From contig JBBIMA010000004.1 in NCBI GenBank assembly GCA_037444625.1, positions 1 to 64,000 of the forward strand: a stretch of 64,000 nucleotides of DNA, written 5' to 3'. Shown here piece by piece: positions 45,449-54,817 of the stretch (position 1 is its first letter; every line of letters starts with the position of its first letter). Under the pieces are notes generated by a model. It worked only from the letters and a program-made list of their open reading frames with translations, had not been told where the DNA came from and ran no database searches. The position numbers and the translations under genes are program-made. Source of the stretch: DTHT01 sp037444625 (GTDB taxonomy: Bacteria > Acidobacteriota > Terriglobia > Bryobacterales > Bryobacteraceae).

Positions 45449-47352
45449 CCTCGCAACTGTTCCGCCAGCCAGACGATGTAGCGGGTGTTGCGCCGGCGCA
45501 CCTCACGCAGCAACTCGGCCGGCAGCTCGTCGAGCTTCTCCTTGAAGAACCGGCGGTCGCCGTCGGGCGCCTCCAGGTCGCGACTGCCCACCATGTTGCC
45601 GATCCAAAACACCAGGAACAGGTTGCCGTCCACGCGGCCCCGGGCGGGATCGCCCAGATAGGAGCCGCGCCCGAGCTCGAGGTAACGGGCGGCCAGCTCA
45701 CTCTCCTCACCGAAGGCGCCCGCCTGGGCGAAGCGGTTCGCACGCTCGGCCATGCGCTCGTACAGCGCTCGCCAGTAGGAGCCGGGCGGCTGCTCGCTGA
45801 GCACGTCGAAAAGCTGCAACTGGAGCTCGCCCGAGATCTTGTAGTTCACCCGCCCGGCGGTGGCGCGACCGATCCGGCGGAGCACTTCGGGCTGCTTGCC
45901 GCTGCCGGAGTGGATCGAAAGGGTGGCGTTGAAATGGCGGGCCACGGCGGCCAGCTCGGCCAGCCGCGCGCCCAGCTCCTCCAGAGGGCGCCCGCCGAAG
46001 TCGCGCTCGACCCGGGGGACGAGCTCGGGCCACATTTTCTTGGCGGCGTACTCGACCAGCCCAAGGCCGGCTTCCGGACTGCTTTGCATTTCGCAGGGGT
46101 AGGCCTGCCGCTTCTTGAAGCCCAGGTTGGGCGGCACGAGCTGGGCCGGGCGTCCCCGGGCCCGCAGCCAGTGCATGTAGAAGAGCAACTCCTCGGGCGT
46201 GGTGAGGGTCTCGGCCTCATCGAGCGAAGGTTCGAAATCGAAGGCGCGGCCGGCGCCCGCGGCGGCTTTCGCCTGGCGGATCCAGTCGTAGAGCTCTTCG
46301 TTGAGCTTCAAGCTGGGACCGAACTTGACGGCCAGGCGCCGGATCTGCTCCGGGGCGAGCCGGTAGGTTCGCTCGCCGGCCCGGAAGGGGCGGGAGAATT
46401 CCTCCAGGATCCATCGGCGTTCGGCCTCGCTGAAGAGGCTGTCGAAGCGCTGGCTGACGAGGCTGTCGCTCCAGGCCTCCGGATGGCGGATGTCGGCGCG
46501 GAGCTCGAAAAGCCGCGAGGTGTCGGTAGTGAACTTGGTGTAGCCGGCGGCCTGGCGGATGGCCTCCTTGGCGGCCTGGATGGAGCGGGCGATCTCCTCG
46601 GGATCGGAGCCGCTGATGATGATGTGGTCGGCCTCGGCGGTGTAGCCCTCGCGCCAGCCGGCGCGAATGGCGGCCCACAGCCCGGCATGGTACAAGTGGC
46701 GGATGCTGACGCGGGTGTGGCCGGGTGCGGTCGGATTCTCGCCGTCGCGCCGGGCCAGCTCCTCCTCGGTGGTCATCTCGCGCGTGGCAGAAAGCTGGGG
46801 CGTGGAGGCCAGGTTCAGCCCGGTGTTCTTGAGGATGGTACGGTAGGCCTCGAAGACGGCGGGCAAGCTGATTTCGGGATGCCGGTTGCCGGCGGCGATG
46901 GCCGCCCGGGCGCCCTGCGGCTGCGGCAGAAAGGCCGTGTCCACCTGCTGGGCGAAGGTGAGCAGAGCCTCGTGGTCAGCCGAGGCAAAGCCGGCGGCGC
47001 TGACGACCACCTCCCGGCCGGAGGCGATGCGTTGCCGCAGGATGAGCAGCGACTGAGGAAACAGCCCGCTGGCGGGCGCCGCGGCCGGTGCGATGCGCAG
47101 CAGCAAGGGGGTCGGCCGGGCGCGGGCCAGCCCGTCCACCGCGATGTAGTAGGCCGATTGGTGGATCGGGTCGCGGGCCAGCGAACCGGTGAAGACTTCC
47201 ATGCCTGAGAAGCGCAGAGGCGCCAGGCGGGCGGCCAGGCGGTGGCGCAGTTCCTCGTTGAGCTCGCGCCCTTCGGCCAGCTCGAAGACGGCCTCGGCCA
47301 GGGCCAGGGCCTCCTGAGCACCCAGGGGCAAATCCAAGGGGATGGCGGTCAC
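45445..47352 (-). CDS. Tagaturonate epimerase-like (UxaE family) protein
   Basis: A 635-residue protein, longer than typical UxaE (~480 residues). It contains the family-like segments LNEELYDWIRQAK, ELLFYMHWLRARGRPAQ, NLGFKKRQAYPCEM and a TIM-barrel end NATLSIHSGSGKQPE with RVNYKISGELQ. UxaE epimerises tagaturonate to fructuronate in uronate catabolism. The N-terminal ~170 residues are an extra domain. The overlap with the TIM-barrel gene downstream and galU upstream supports a sugar-acid role. Assignment is by motif only. Confidence 0.5.
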   Translation of the reverse strand: MTAIPLDLPLGAQEALALAEAVFELAEGRELNEELRHRLAARLAPLRFSGMEVFTGSLARDPIHQSAYYIAVDGLARARPTPLLLRIAPAAAPASGLFPQSLLILRQRIASGREVVVSAAGFASADHEALLTFAQQVDTAFLPQPQGARAAIAAGNRHPEISLPAVFEAYRTILKNTGLNLASTPQLSATREMTTEEELARRDGENPTAPGHTRVSIRHLYHAGLWAAIRAGWREGYTAEADHIIISGSDPEEIARSIQAAKEAIRQAAGYTKFTTDTSRLFELRADIRHPEAWSDSLVSQRFDSLFSEAERRWILEEFSRPFRAGERTYRLAPEQIRRLAVKFGPSLKLNEELYDWIRQAKAAAGAGRAFDFEPSLDEAETLTTPEELLFYMHWLRARGRPAQLVPPNLGFKKRQAYPCEMQSSPEAGLGLVEYAAKKMWPELVPRVERDFGGRPLEELGARLAELAAVARHFNATLSIHSGSGKQPEVLRRIGRATAGRVNYKISGELQLQLFDVLSEQPPGSYWRALYERMAERANRFAQAGAFGEESELAARYLELGRGSYLGDPARGRVDGNLFLVFWIGNMVGSRDLEAPDGDRRFFKEKLDELPAELLREVRRRNTRYIVWLAEQLRG

Positions 47353-47364
47353 TGGAGTCCTCGC

Positions 47365-48249
47365 TCAGAGCTTGAGATTCTTCAGATACTCGCGGAAAGC
47401 GGCGCCCAGATCCGGGCGGCGCAAGGCGAACTCGACGGTAGCCTGCAAGAAGCCCAGCTTGTCGCCGGCGTCGTAGCGCGTGCCGCGGAAACGGTAGCCG
47501 TAAATGGGCCGCCGAGCGAGCAGGCGGCGCAGGCCGTCGGTGAGCTGGATCTCGCCCAGGGCGCCGGGTCCGGCTTCCTCGATGGCGGGGAAGATTTCCG
47601 GGGTGAGCACGTACCGGCCGATGATGGCCAGCCGGGAGGGCGCCTGGGCGCGTGCCGGCTTCTCGATGAGGTCGCGGATGCGGTAGAGCCGGTCGCGGCC
47701 GCCGTCGAACTCGACCGGCTCGGCGGCCACGATGCCGTAGCTGGGGACCGCCTCCTCGGGCACTTCCATCAGGGCCAGGACCGGGGCGGCGAAGCGCTCC
47801 CAGACGTCCAGCAACTGGCGCAGGGCCGGGCGCTCGGACTCGATCACGTCGTCGGAGAGCACGACGGCGAAAGGCTCCTCGCCCACCAGTTCCCGGGCGC
47901 GCAGCACGGCGTGCCCCAGCCCGAGGGCCTCGCGCTGCCGCACGTAGGCCACCTCGATCATGTCGGAGATCTGGCGCACCGCGGCCAGCAGCTCGAGCCG
48001 GCGGCGCGACTCCAGCAGGTGCTCGAGCTCGAAGCTGACGTCGAAATGATCCTCGATGGCGGTCTTGCCGCGTCCGGTGACGATGATGACGTGGCGGATG
48101 CCCGACCGGGCGGCTTCCTCGACTCCGTACTGGATCAGGGGCTTGTCCACCAGGGGAAGCATCTCCTTGGGCTGGGCCTTGGTGGCGGGCAGGAAGCGCG
48201 TGCCCAGGCCCGCGGCCGGGAAGACCGCCTTGCGCACTTGGGAAGTCAT
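47365..48249 (-). CDS. galU: UTP-glucose-1-phosphate uridylyltransferase
   Basis: GalU makes UDP-glucose for polysaccharide and lipid glycosylation. The 294-residue product has the nucleotide loop FPAAGLGTRFLPATKAQPKEM, VDKPLIQYGVEEA, LSDDVIESERPALRQL, and the IGRYVLTPEIF and YDAGDKLGFLQATVEFALRR segments of the family. Complete length. It lies 12 bp from the UxaE-like gene and is divergent from mqnP. Confidence 0.95.
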   Translation of the reverse strand: MTSQVRKAVFPAAGLGTRFLPATKAQPKEMLPLVDKPLIQYGVEEAARSGIRHVIIVTGRGKTAIEDHFDVSFELEHLLESRRRLELLAAVRQISDMIEVAYVRQREALGLGHAVLRARELVGEEPFAVVLSDDVIESERPALRQLLDVWERFAAPVLALMEVPEEAVPSYGIVAAEPVEFDGGRDRLYRIRDLIEKPARAQAPSRLAIIGRYVLTPEIFPAIEEAGPGALGEIQLTDGLRRLLARRPIYGYRFRGTRYDAGDKLGFLQATVEFALRRPDLGAAFREYLKNLKL

Positions 48250-48356
48250 GATTGCCAGCCGGCTCCTCGCTCCCGGCCTGCGGCCGCCGCCGCTTGCCGG
48301 ATGGGACCTGAACTATGATTATAGGGGCATCCGAAGGGGTTACAGCGCAAAGGCCT

Positions 48357-49238
48357 ATGCTCGCGCGGCTGCGGCTGACGCTGGAGATGATCAAGTTCGA
48401 GCACTCGGTCTTCGCCCTGCCCTTCGCCCTGACCGCCGCCCTGCTGGCGATTCGCGAGACGGGCCTTCCGGCGCGGACGGCCGGGATCAAGCTGGCCTGG
48501 ATCGTGGCCGCCATGGTGGGGGCGCGTTCGGCCGCCATGACTTTCAACCGCATCCTGGACGCGCCCAGCGATGCGCGCAACCCGCGCACCGCGGGCCGCC
48601 ACCTGCCTGCCGGACGGCTTTCGCGCCGCTTTGCCTGGGGCTTTCTGCTGGCCTCGGCCGCGCTGTTGCTGGCGGCCGCGCGGGCGCTGAACCCGTTGTG
48701 CTTCCGGCTGGCGCCTGCGGCGCTGGCTCTGCTGCTGGGTTACTCCTACACCAAGCGCTTCACCTCGCTGTCCCATCTGGTGCTGGGCTTTTGCCTCGGG
48801 GCGGCGCCGGCGGCCGCCTGGATCGCGGTCCAGGGGGCGCTGGATGCCCGGATCTTGTGGTTGACCGCGGCCGTGACCTTCTGGACGGCGGGCTTCGACA
48901 TCATCTACGCCTGCCAGGATTACGAGTTCGATCAGGCCGAGGGGCTTCACAGCCTGCCCCGAGCGCTGGGCATCGCAGGCGCGCTGCGGGTGGCGCGCGG
49001 ACTGCACGGGCTGATGGTGCTGTGCCTGCTCGGGCTGGCGGCCGGCTTCCGCATGGGCTTGCTCAGCCTGGCCGGGGTGGCGGCCATCGCGCTGCTGCTG
49101 GTCTACGAGCACCGGTTGGTGAAGCCGGAGGATCTCTCGCGGGTGAACGCCGCCTTCTTCACCGTCAACGGTTACGTGAGCGTGCTATTCTTCTTGTTTT
49201 GGGCGGCGGAGATCCTGGCCCTGGGACCCGGGATCTGA
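48357..49238 (+). CDS. mqnP: UbiA prenyltransferase, menaquinone (futalosine) type MqnP
   Basis: A 293-residue inner-membrane enzyme with about eight hydrophobic helices and the two Asp-rich motifs NRILDAPSDARNPRT and CQDYEFDQAEG. The start LRLTLEMIKFEHSVFALPFAL is typical of MqnP, which prenylates the naphthalene precursor of menaquinone. The ATG at 48357 was chosen over one at 48315 because it begins the conserved part and has AAGG just upstream. The next gene is mqnE. Confidence 0.85.
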   Translation: MLARLRLTLEMIKFEHSVFALPFALTAALLAIRETGLPARTAGIKLAWIVAAMVGARSAAMTFNRILDAPSDARNPRTAGRHLPAGRLSRRFAWGFLLASAALLLAAARALNPLCFRLAPAALALLLGYSYTKRFTSLSHLVLGFCLGAAPAAAWIAVQGALDARILWLTAAVTFWTAGFDIIYACQDYEFDQAEGLHSLPRALGIAGALRVARGLHGLMVLCLLGLAAGFRMGLLSLAGVAAIALLLVYEHRLVKPEDLSRVNAAFFTVNGYVSVLFFLFWAAEILALGPGI

Positions 49239-49285
49239 GCGGCGCCGCCCGGAGGGGTCGAACCGGGGCCGAAGGAAGCGGACCG

Positions 49286-50404
49286 ATGCCGGTGTTCATC
49301 GAAGATCCCGCTCTGCTGCCCGTGCTGTGCAAGCTGGAAAGCGGCCGGCGGCTGAGCGCCGAGGACGGCCTGACGCTGTACCGCACCGGCGACTTGCCGG
49401 CCTTGGGCTACATGGCCAACCGCGTCCGGGAACGCCTGCACGGCAACGTCACCTACTTCAACGTCAACCGGCACATCAACCCGACCGACGTCTGCGTAGC
49501 GAGCTGCCGGCTGTGCGCTTTCGGCAAGAAGGCGCGCGACCCCCGCGCCTACACGCTCTCGCTCGAACAGGTGTGGGAGACCGCCGCCCGGGGCTGGAGC
49601 GAGGCGGTGACCGAATTCCACATCGTGGGCGGCCTGCATCCGGAGCTCAGCCTGGACTGGTACTGCGAGATGCTGCGGGGGCTCAAGCAGCGATTTCCCC
49701 AGGTCCACTTGAAAGCTCTCACCATGGTGGAGATCGCCTGGCTGGCCCGCCGCAGCAAGCTCTCGCTGGAGCAAACGCTGGCCCGGCTGATCGAGGCGGG
49801 AGTGGATTCGCTGCCCGGCGGCGGGGCCGAGATTTTCTCCGAGCGCGTGCGGCGCATCATTTGCGATCACAAGATCACGGGCGAGCAGTGGCTGGAGGTG
49901 GCCCGCACGGCGCACCGGATGGGGCTGCGCTCCAACTGCACCATGCTCTACGGCCACATCGAGAGCGACCGGGATCGGGTGGATCACCTGCTGCGGCTGC
50001 GGGCGCTCCAGGATGAAACCGGGGGCTTCGCGGCCTTCGTCCCGCTGGCCTTCCATCCGGCCCATACCGCGCTGAGCGTTCTGGCTCCGCCCACCGGGTT
50101 CGACGATCTGCGGGCGGTGGCGGTGGCCCGCCTGCTGCTGGACAACATCCCCCACATCAAGGCCTACTGGGTGATGATGACTCCCCGGGTGGCGCAGATC
50201 GCCCAGCGCTTCGGGGCCGACGACATAGACGGCACGGTCATCGAGGAGCGCATCTATCACGAGGCCGGCGCGACCACGGCCCAGGCGCTGCGGCGCAGCG
50301 AGTTGCTGCGCCTGATTCGGGAGGTCGGCCGGGAGCCCGTCGAGCGCGATACGCTTTACCGCCCTGTAACCCGCAGCGAAACCACCCTGAGCGTTCTGGT
50401 CTGA
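49286..50404 (+). CDS. mqnE: Aminofutalosine synthase MqnE
   Basis: Radical-SAM enzyme that makes aminofutalosine from 3-enolpyruvylbenzoate and SAM, the first committed futalosine-pathway reaction. The 372-residue product has the [4Fe-4S] motif CVASCRLCAF, then EFHIVGGLHPELSLDWY, ALTMVEI, GVDSLPGGGAEIFSERVR and MLYGHIES, all family marks. Start ATG 49286 has GAAGGAAG upstream. It is 47 bp after mqnP. Confidence 0.93.
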   Translation: MPVFIEDPALLPVLCKLESGRRLSAEDGLTLYRTGDLPALGYMANRVRERLHGNVTYFNVNRHINPTDVCVASCRLCAFGKKARDPRAYTLSLEQVWETAARGWSEAVTEFHIVGGLHPELSLDWYCEMLRGLKQRFPQVHLKALTMVEIAWLARRSKLSLEQTLARLIEAGVDSLPGGGAEIFSERVRRIICDHKITGEQWLEVARTAHRMGLRSNCTMLYGHIESDRDRVDHLLRLRALQDETGGFAAFVPLAFHPAHTALSVLAPPTGFDDLRAVAVARLLLDNIPHIKAYWVMMTPRVAQIAQRFGADDIDGTVIEERIYHEAGATTAQALRRSELLRLIREVGREPVERDTLYRPVTRSETTLSVLV

Positions 50405-50413
50405 GGCCGCTTC

Positions 50414-51211
50414 TCAGGCGGCGCCGCCGGCCGGGGGCTGGGGTGCGGGCAGGAAGCGGCGGATCGCCGTGTCGTACAGCCAGGCGCCGAAGAGGCCTCC
50501 GGCCAGCGGTCCTGCGATGGGAACCCACCAGACGCCGCTGCCGTCGGTCAGGCCGTTGCGGCGGAAGCCGGCCAGCACGGTCATCAGGCGGGGCCCGAGG
50601 TCGCGCGCCGGGTTGATGGCGTAACCGTGCAGCGCTCCGAACGAGACGCCGATGGCGATGACCACCAGGCCGATCAACAGGGGCGTCAGGTTCGATCCCG
50701 GCGGCTGGTTGCGCTCGTCGGTGAGGGCGAACACCAGCAGCAGCAACAGGGCGGTGCCGATGAACTGATCGAGCAAGCCTGCACTGGGCCAGTCCGGGAA
50801 GGCCGGGAAGGTCGTGAAGATGCCCGCCGTTCGCTCCAGCAGGGGATCGGCTTTGGCGAAGGCGGGGCGGTAGTTCAGGAACACGATCGCCGCCCCGGCG
50901 AAAGCGCCTGCGGTCTGCGCCAGCCAGTAGGGAAGTACCTTGCGCCAGGGGAAGCCGCGGAAGACCGCCAGGGCCAGGGTGACGGCGGGATTCAGGTGCG
51001 CCCCGCTGATCCGGCCCGCCACCCAGACGCCCATGGTTACTCCCAAGCCCCAGCCCAGCGTGATGTTGGTCCAGCCGCCGTGCACCACTTCGCCCGGCAG
51101 GCCCGTGCCGAACAGCACCACCATGGCGCAGACGCCCGAGCCGAAGGCCAGCAGGATCAGGGTGCCCAGGAACTCGGCGGCCAGCTCGCCCGTCAGAGTA
51201 GGCCGCCTCAC
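50414..51211 (-). CDS. glpF: Glycerol facilitator / aquaglyceroporin
   Basis: A 265-residue MIP-family channel with six membrane helices and the two pore motifs ISGAHLNPAVT and GYAINPARDLGPR. Asp after NPAR and the length favour a glycerol channel over a pure water channel. The start is GTG 51211, overlapping the TGA of the RraA-like gene (GTGA), so translation is coupled; upstream residues in frame were left out. Confidence 0.88.
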   Translation of the reverse strand: MRRPTLTGELAAEFLGTLILLAFGSGVCAMVVLFGTGLPGEVVHGGWTNITLGWGLGVTMGVWVAGRISGAHLNPAVTLALAVFRGFPWRKVLPYWLAQTAGAFAGAAIVFLNYRPAFAKADPLLERTAGIFTTFPAFPDWPSAGLLDQFIGTALLLLLVFALTDERNQPPGSNLTPLLIGLVVIAIGVSFGALHGYAINPARDLGPRLMTVLAGFRRNGLTDGSGVWWVPIAGPLAGGLFGAWLYDTAIRRFLPAPQPPAGGAA

Positions 51212-52092
51212 GGTTTCGCCCGCCTCCTTTCCTCCAGGCGTTTCTGCAAGTACTCTTCGTATTCCTTCTTGAGCGCGGGGTCGGTCGGGCTGCCGTAGAT
51301 TTCGCTGGACTTGTACTTGCCGGTGCGCAGTTTTTCCTGGGTCCACTCGTCGTGGATGCGGGTGCGCTCGGCCAGGGCGAGGACCTTCTCGACCAGGTGC
51401 GGCGGGACGAACCAGACGCCCTCGCGATCGGCGAAGACCACGTCCCCGGGCATCACGGTCGCCTTGCCGATGCGGACGGGAATGTTGTAGCCGGTCAGCA
51501 TCACGTTGCGAATCGCGCTGGGGTGGGCGGCGCGGAAGTAGACCGGCATGCCCAGCGGGAAGATGCCCTCCAGATCGCGGATGCCGCCGTCCACCACCAG
51601 GCCGGTGCCGGTCACGGTCTGGATGTAAGTGGCCAGGTTATCGCCCACGAAGGTGCCGTCCTCGACCTTGCCGAACAGGTCTACCACCATGACGTCGCCG
51701 CGCTCCAGTTGATCAATGACGCGCTGGTTGGGGCTGCGGCCGGGCAGGCGAGCCTTGCCTTCGGCCTCGGCCGCCCGGGCGAGGTCGGCGCGGAAAGGCA
51801 TGAACTGGGCGGTGACGGCCCGGCCCACCAGCTTCCGGCCCGGGTGCAGGATCCGCCAGCCGTCTTCGTATTGGTTGGCGTAGTCGGGCTTGGGCAACGC
51901 CGCCCAGACCTCCTCGGAGGTGAGCGCCTTGAAGCGCTCGAGCAGCTCGTCAGGGACCTTGGGGCGGCCGTCCGGGAAGCGTTCGTAAGGGTTCTTTTCG
52001 GTGTAGCGGATCATCTGCTCGCGGCTGAGGGTGAAGATCTGCCCCGCCGCCGCGTGCGCCAGCAGGAGTGCGGCCGTCAGCGCGGATTTCAT
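51208..52092 (-). CDS. Exported RraA-family protein
   Basis: A 294-residue protein with a signal peptide (MKSALTAALLLAHAAAG) followed by an RraA/4-hydroxy-4-methyl-2-oxoglutarate aldolase-like fold: LVGRAVTAQFMPF, GDVMVVDLFGKVEDGTFVGDNLA, GLVVDGGIRDLEGI, VMPGDVVFADREGVWFVP. Cytoplasmic relatives act as aldolases or RNase E inhibitors. Export of this domain is odd but recurs in Bryobacterales. Coupled to glpF. Confidence 0.75.
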   Translation of the reverse strand: MKSALTAALLLAHAAAGQIFTLSREQMIRYTEKNPYERFPDGRPKVPDELLERFKALTSEEVWAALPKPDYANQYEDGWRILHPGRKLVGRAVTAQFMPFRADLARAAEAEGKARLPGRSPNQRVIDQLERGDVMVVDLFGKVEDGTFVGDNLATYIQTVTGTGLVVDGGIRDLEGIFPLGMPVYFRAAHPSAIRNVMLTGYNIPVRIGKATVMPGDVVFADREGVWFVPPHLVEKVLALAERTRIHDEWTQEKLRTGKYKSSEIYGSPTDPALKKEYEEYLQKRLEERRRAKP

Positions 52093-52105
52093 CGAGGAGA
52101 ATGTA

Positions 52106-52684
52106 TCACACCGCCGGCGCGGCGGGCTCCGCGCCCCCCAACAGGCTCTGCCAGCGCCGATAGTACTGCTGGCGCATGCGCTCCAGGTCCTGCTTGACCA
52201 GGTTCAGCCCGAACACGCACAGCTCGAAGGCCTCCGAGAGGCGGCGGAACAAAGGGGCCTCCTCGCGGTACTCGAACTGATCGAAGCAGGAGACGATGCG
52301 ATAGGACTCCTTACCGGCCTTCAGGTAATCAATGAAGGCGTCCAGGCGCAGGCTGCGGCGGGGCAGTGAGGCCACGTATTCCGGGAACAAGCCGGCCAGG
52401 AACAGGGTGTAGTCGCCGATATGCTTGCGCACCTCGCGCTCGCGATCGAACGAGCGGGCCTCCAGCAGCGGATTGGACTCGATGAGCATGAGACCCACGT
52501 CCTCCAGGCGCCGGCCGCGGGCGTCGCGGATCTTGTACAGGTTGCGGACGTGGGCGAACTCGACCAGCAGGTTGGAGACGTAGCGGGCGATGTCGGGATC
52601 GCGCACCTGCGCGTCGCCGTAATAGCGGCGGACGACCAACTCGCGGAACAGTCTGCACAGAGGATGGTCGGCGGGGACTTGCAT
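52106..52684 (-). CDS. Conserved hypothetical protein
   Basis: The 192-residue product is soluble and helical, with no signal peptide. Segments such as LCRLFRELVVRRYYGDAQVRDPDIARYVSNLLVEF and YEREAPLFRRLSEAFELC-type helices (EEAPLFRRLSEAFELC) look conserved, but no family was recognised. The ATG at 52684 was chosen because GGAGGG lies 4 nt upstream. It ends 14 bp before the RraA-like gene. Confidence 0.6.
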   Translation of the reverse strand: MQVPADHPLCRLFRELVVRRYYGDAQVRDPDIARYVSNLLVEFAHVRNLYKIRDARGRRLEDVGLMLIESNPLLEARSFDREREVRKHIGDYTLFLAGLFPEYVASLPRRSLRLDAFIDYLKAGKESYRIVSCFDQFEYREEAPLFRRLSEAFELCVFGLNLVKQDLERMRQQYYRRWQSLLGGAEPAAPAV

Positions 52685-52763
52685 CGGACCCTCCCTGAGC
52701 AACCCGGTTCCATCCTGATTGTAGCCCCGGTGAGGGCCGGCGCGCCACCGCCGACCTCGGTGG

Positions 52764-54161
52764 TTACAGGACGCGCAGGAAGGCGACCAGGGCTTCCTTC
52801 TCCTCCCGGGTCAGCTTCACTTCCGTTACCAGATTGAAGAACTCGACCGTGTCCTCGATGGTGAGCAACCGCCCGTCGTGCAGGTAGGGCGGGGAGTCCT
52901 TGAGGCCGCGCAGCGTGAAGGTCTTGATGGGGCCGTCGGCCGAGGCCATGCGCCCGTTGATCATCCGAGGCTGGAAGAAGCGCTCGGCGCGCAGGTTGTG
53001 CATGAGGTTGTCGGTGTAGTAGGGGGCCGGATGGCAGACGCCGCACTGCGCCTTGCCGAAGAAGATCTCCTGGCCGCGCAACTCCTGGACGGTGGCTTTG
53101 GCCGGATCCAATTTGCCCCAGACATTCAGCTTGGGCGCCGGCGGGAAATCCAGCAGGGACTGGAATTCCGCCATGAAGTGCACCTGGCTGCCGCGTTCCA
53201 AGATGTTGACGCCCTTCTTGGTGGCGATCACCGGATCGCCGTCGAAATAGGCGGCGCGCTGCTCGAACTCGGTGAAGTCTTCGATGGTCTTCAGGGCCCG
53301 CTGGGATCCGAACAGCCGCTGGATGTGGACGCCCCGCAGGGAAGGGGTGTCAATGCGATGCCGGAAGGGTTGCGGCCGGATGTCGCCCACCAAGTGGGTG
53401 GCGGCGTTGGTGTGGCCGTTGACGTGGCAGTCGAAGCAGCTCACCCCACGGCTGGGCTTGGCCGAGCGGCGGTCTTCGGTCATGTTGAATTGCTGCTGGG
53501 GGAAAGCGGTGACCAGCAGGCGCAATCCCTCGAGCTGTTTGGGATTCAAAATGCCGTTGAACAGCTCATAATAGTTGGCGATTGTGACCAGCTTTCCTTG
53601 CGAGACGTCGCCCAGGTCGGGGCGCGTGGTCAAATAGATGGGAGGGGGAAATTCGGGCAGGAAGTGGTCGGGCAGATCGTAATCCAGATCGAAGCGCGTG
53701 AGGTCGCGCCCTTCCTGCCGGAGGATTTCCTGGATGTGAAAGCTGGGAAACAGCATGCCGCCTTCGGCATGATTGGGGTGGGGCAAGGGATAGAAGCCGG
53801 CCGGCCAGAGGCCCTGGCTGCGGATCTCGTCCGGGCTCAGTTGGGCCAGTTTCTCCCAGCTCATGCCGGGCGGAAGCTTGACGCGGACGCCGGCCTGCAC
53901 CGGCTTGCCGCGCGACATGGCCACGCCGGGCGCGGGCCGGTCGGCCAGATCGTAGCGCTCCGCGAGCAGGGCCATGTGCCGCTTCATCACGGCGGGCTTG
54001 GCCTCGCTCATGCGTTGCATGATGGTTTCGAAGCTCTCCTGGATGACCACGGGCGAGTAGCTGGAGGGCCTGGGTTGCTGGGCGCGCAACAGCAGGGAAG
54101 GCGCCAGGACGGCCAGGCCCAAGCCCAGCGCTACGCCGGTAGGGGAAACGGGACGGAACAT
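52764..54161 (-). CDS. Di-heme cytochrome c peroxidase-family protein
   Basis: A 465-residue secreted protein with a signal peptide (VALGLGLAVLAPSLLLRA). Two c-type heme motifs, C242-H246 (CFDCH) and C373-H377 (CGVCH), match CcpA/MauG-like di-heme peroxidases, which use electrons to reduce H2O2 or oxidise other substrates. GGAGGAG lies 8 nt upstream of the ATG. It is divergent from the ECF sigma gene and may be its target. Confidence 0.82.
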   Translation of the reverse strand: MFRPVSPTGVALGLGLAVLAPSLLLRAQQPRPSSYSPVVIQESFETIMQRMSEAKPAVMKRHMALLAERYDLADRPAPGVAMSRGKPVQAGVRVKLPPGMSWEKLAQLSPDEIRSQGLWPAGFYPLPHPNHAEGGMLFPSFHIQEILRQEGRDLTRFDLDYDLPDHFLPEFPPPIYLTTRPDLGDVSQGKLVTIANYYELFNGILNPKQLEGLRLLVTAFPQQQFNMTEDRRSAKPSRGVSCFDCHVNGHTNAATHLVGDIRPQPFRHRIDTPSLRGVHIQRLFGSQRALKTIEDFTEFEQRAAYFDGDPVIATKKGVNILERGSQVHFMAEFQSLLDFPPAPKLNVWGKLDPAKATVQELRGQEIFFGKAQCGVCHPAPYYTDNLMHNLRAERFFQPRMINGRMASADGPIKTFTLRGLKDSPPYLHDGRLLTIEDTVEFFNLVTEVKLTREEKEALVAFLRVL

Positions 54162-54224
54162 CGCTTTAGCTCCTCCTTGACTGGCTCGGGCGCTCCCCCT
54201 TGCGGGGCGAGCCGCCTCGCACTG

Positions 54225-54257
54225 TCAACACCGCCGGGGCCTGTTTATTCCGGGAAT
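54225..54257. promoter_or_regulatory. Divergent pair of ECF-like promoters
   Basis: Each strand has GGAAT followed after 17-18 bp by GTTGA. Plus strand: GGAAT 54253-54257, GTTGA 54276-54280, toward the ECF sigma gene. Minus strand: GGAAT 54251-54247, GTTGA 54229-54225, toward the peroxidase gene. The matching pair suggests that the encoded sigma factor controls both genes. Confidence 0.45.
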
Positions 54258-54298
54258 TTTCCGGGCGGGCGGCGGGTTGAATGGTTGAGGGGGCGGCC

Positions 54299-54817
54299 GT
54301 GACCGAGTTCGGCCGCGCCCTGTTGGCTTGTCATGCCCCGCTCTACCGGTATGCCCGCGCTCTGTGCGGGGATCCTTGCCTGGCGGAGGACCTGGTGCAA
54401 GAGACCTGCCGGCGCGCCCTGAGCGCGCGCCGCCGTCCCGACCCGGCCACGCCCGAGCAGGTTCGCCCGTGGGCTTTCACCATCCTGCGCAACCTGTGGC
54501 GGAACGAACTGCGAGCCCGCCGGCAGCACCCCGCCCGCGCGCTCGGCGAGGAGATAATCGAGGAGGCGGATGGCCCGGAGAGCCGGCTGGCGCGCGAACG
54601 GCTGCGGTCGGAAATCGCCGCTGCGGTGGATGCCCTGCCGGAAGCCTATCGGGAGGTTCTGCTGTTGCGTGAAGTGGAGGGTTTCTCTTACGCGGAAATC
54701 GGGCGGGTGGTGGGCTGTCCCGCCGGCACCGTCATGAGCCGCCTGGCGCGGGCGCGCGCCCTGTTGCGGCGCAAGCTGTCGGCCTGTGCGCGAGCCGCTG
54801 GGGAGCTGGGAGAATGA
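54299..54817 (+). CDS. RNA polymerase ECF sigma factor
   Basis: A 172-residue ECF sigma factor. Region 2: LYRYARALCGDPCLAEDLVQETCRRAL; region 4: LPEAYREVLLLREVEGFSYAEIGRVVGCPAGTVMSRLARARALLRR. The start is GTG 54299 with GAGGGGG 5-11 nt upstream; an ATG at 54281 overlaps the predicted -10 and was not used. Its stop overlaps the anti-sigma start (ATGA). Confidence 0.88.
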   Translation: MTEFGRALLACHAPLYRYARALCGDPCLAEDLVQETCRRALSARRRPDPATPEQVRPWAFTILRNLWRNELRARRQHPARALGEEIIEEADGPESRLARERLRSEIAAAVDALPEAYREVLLLREVEGFSYAEIGRVVGCPAGTVMSRLARARALLRRKLSACARAAGELGE

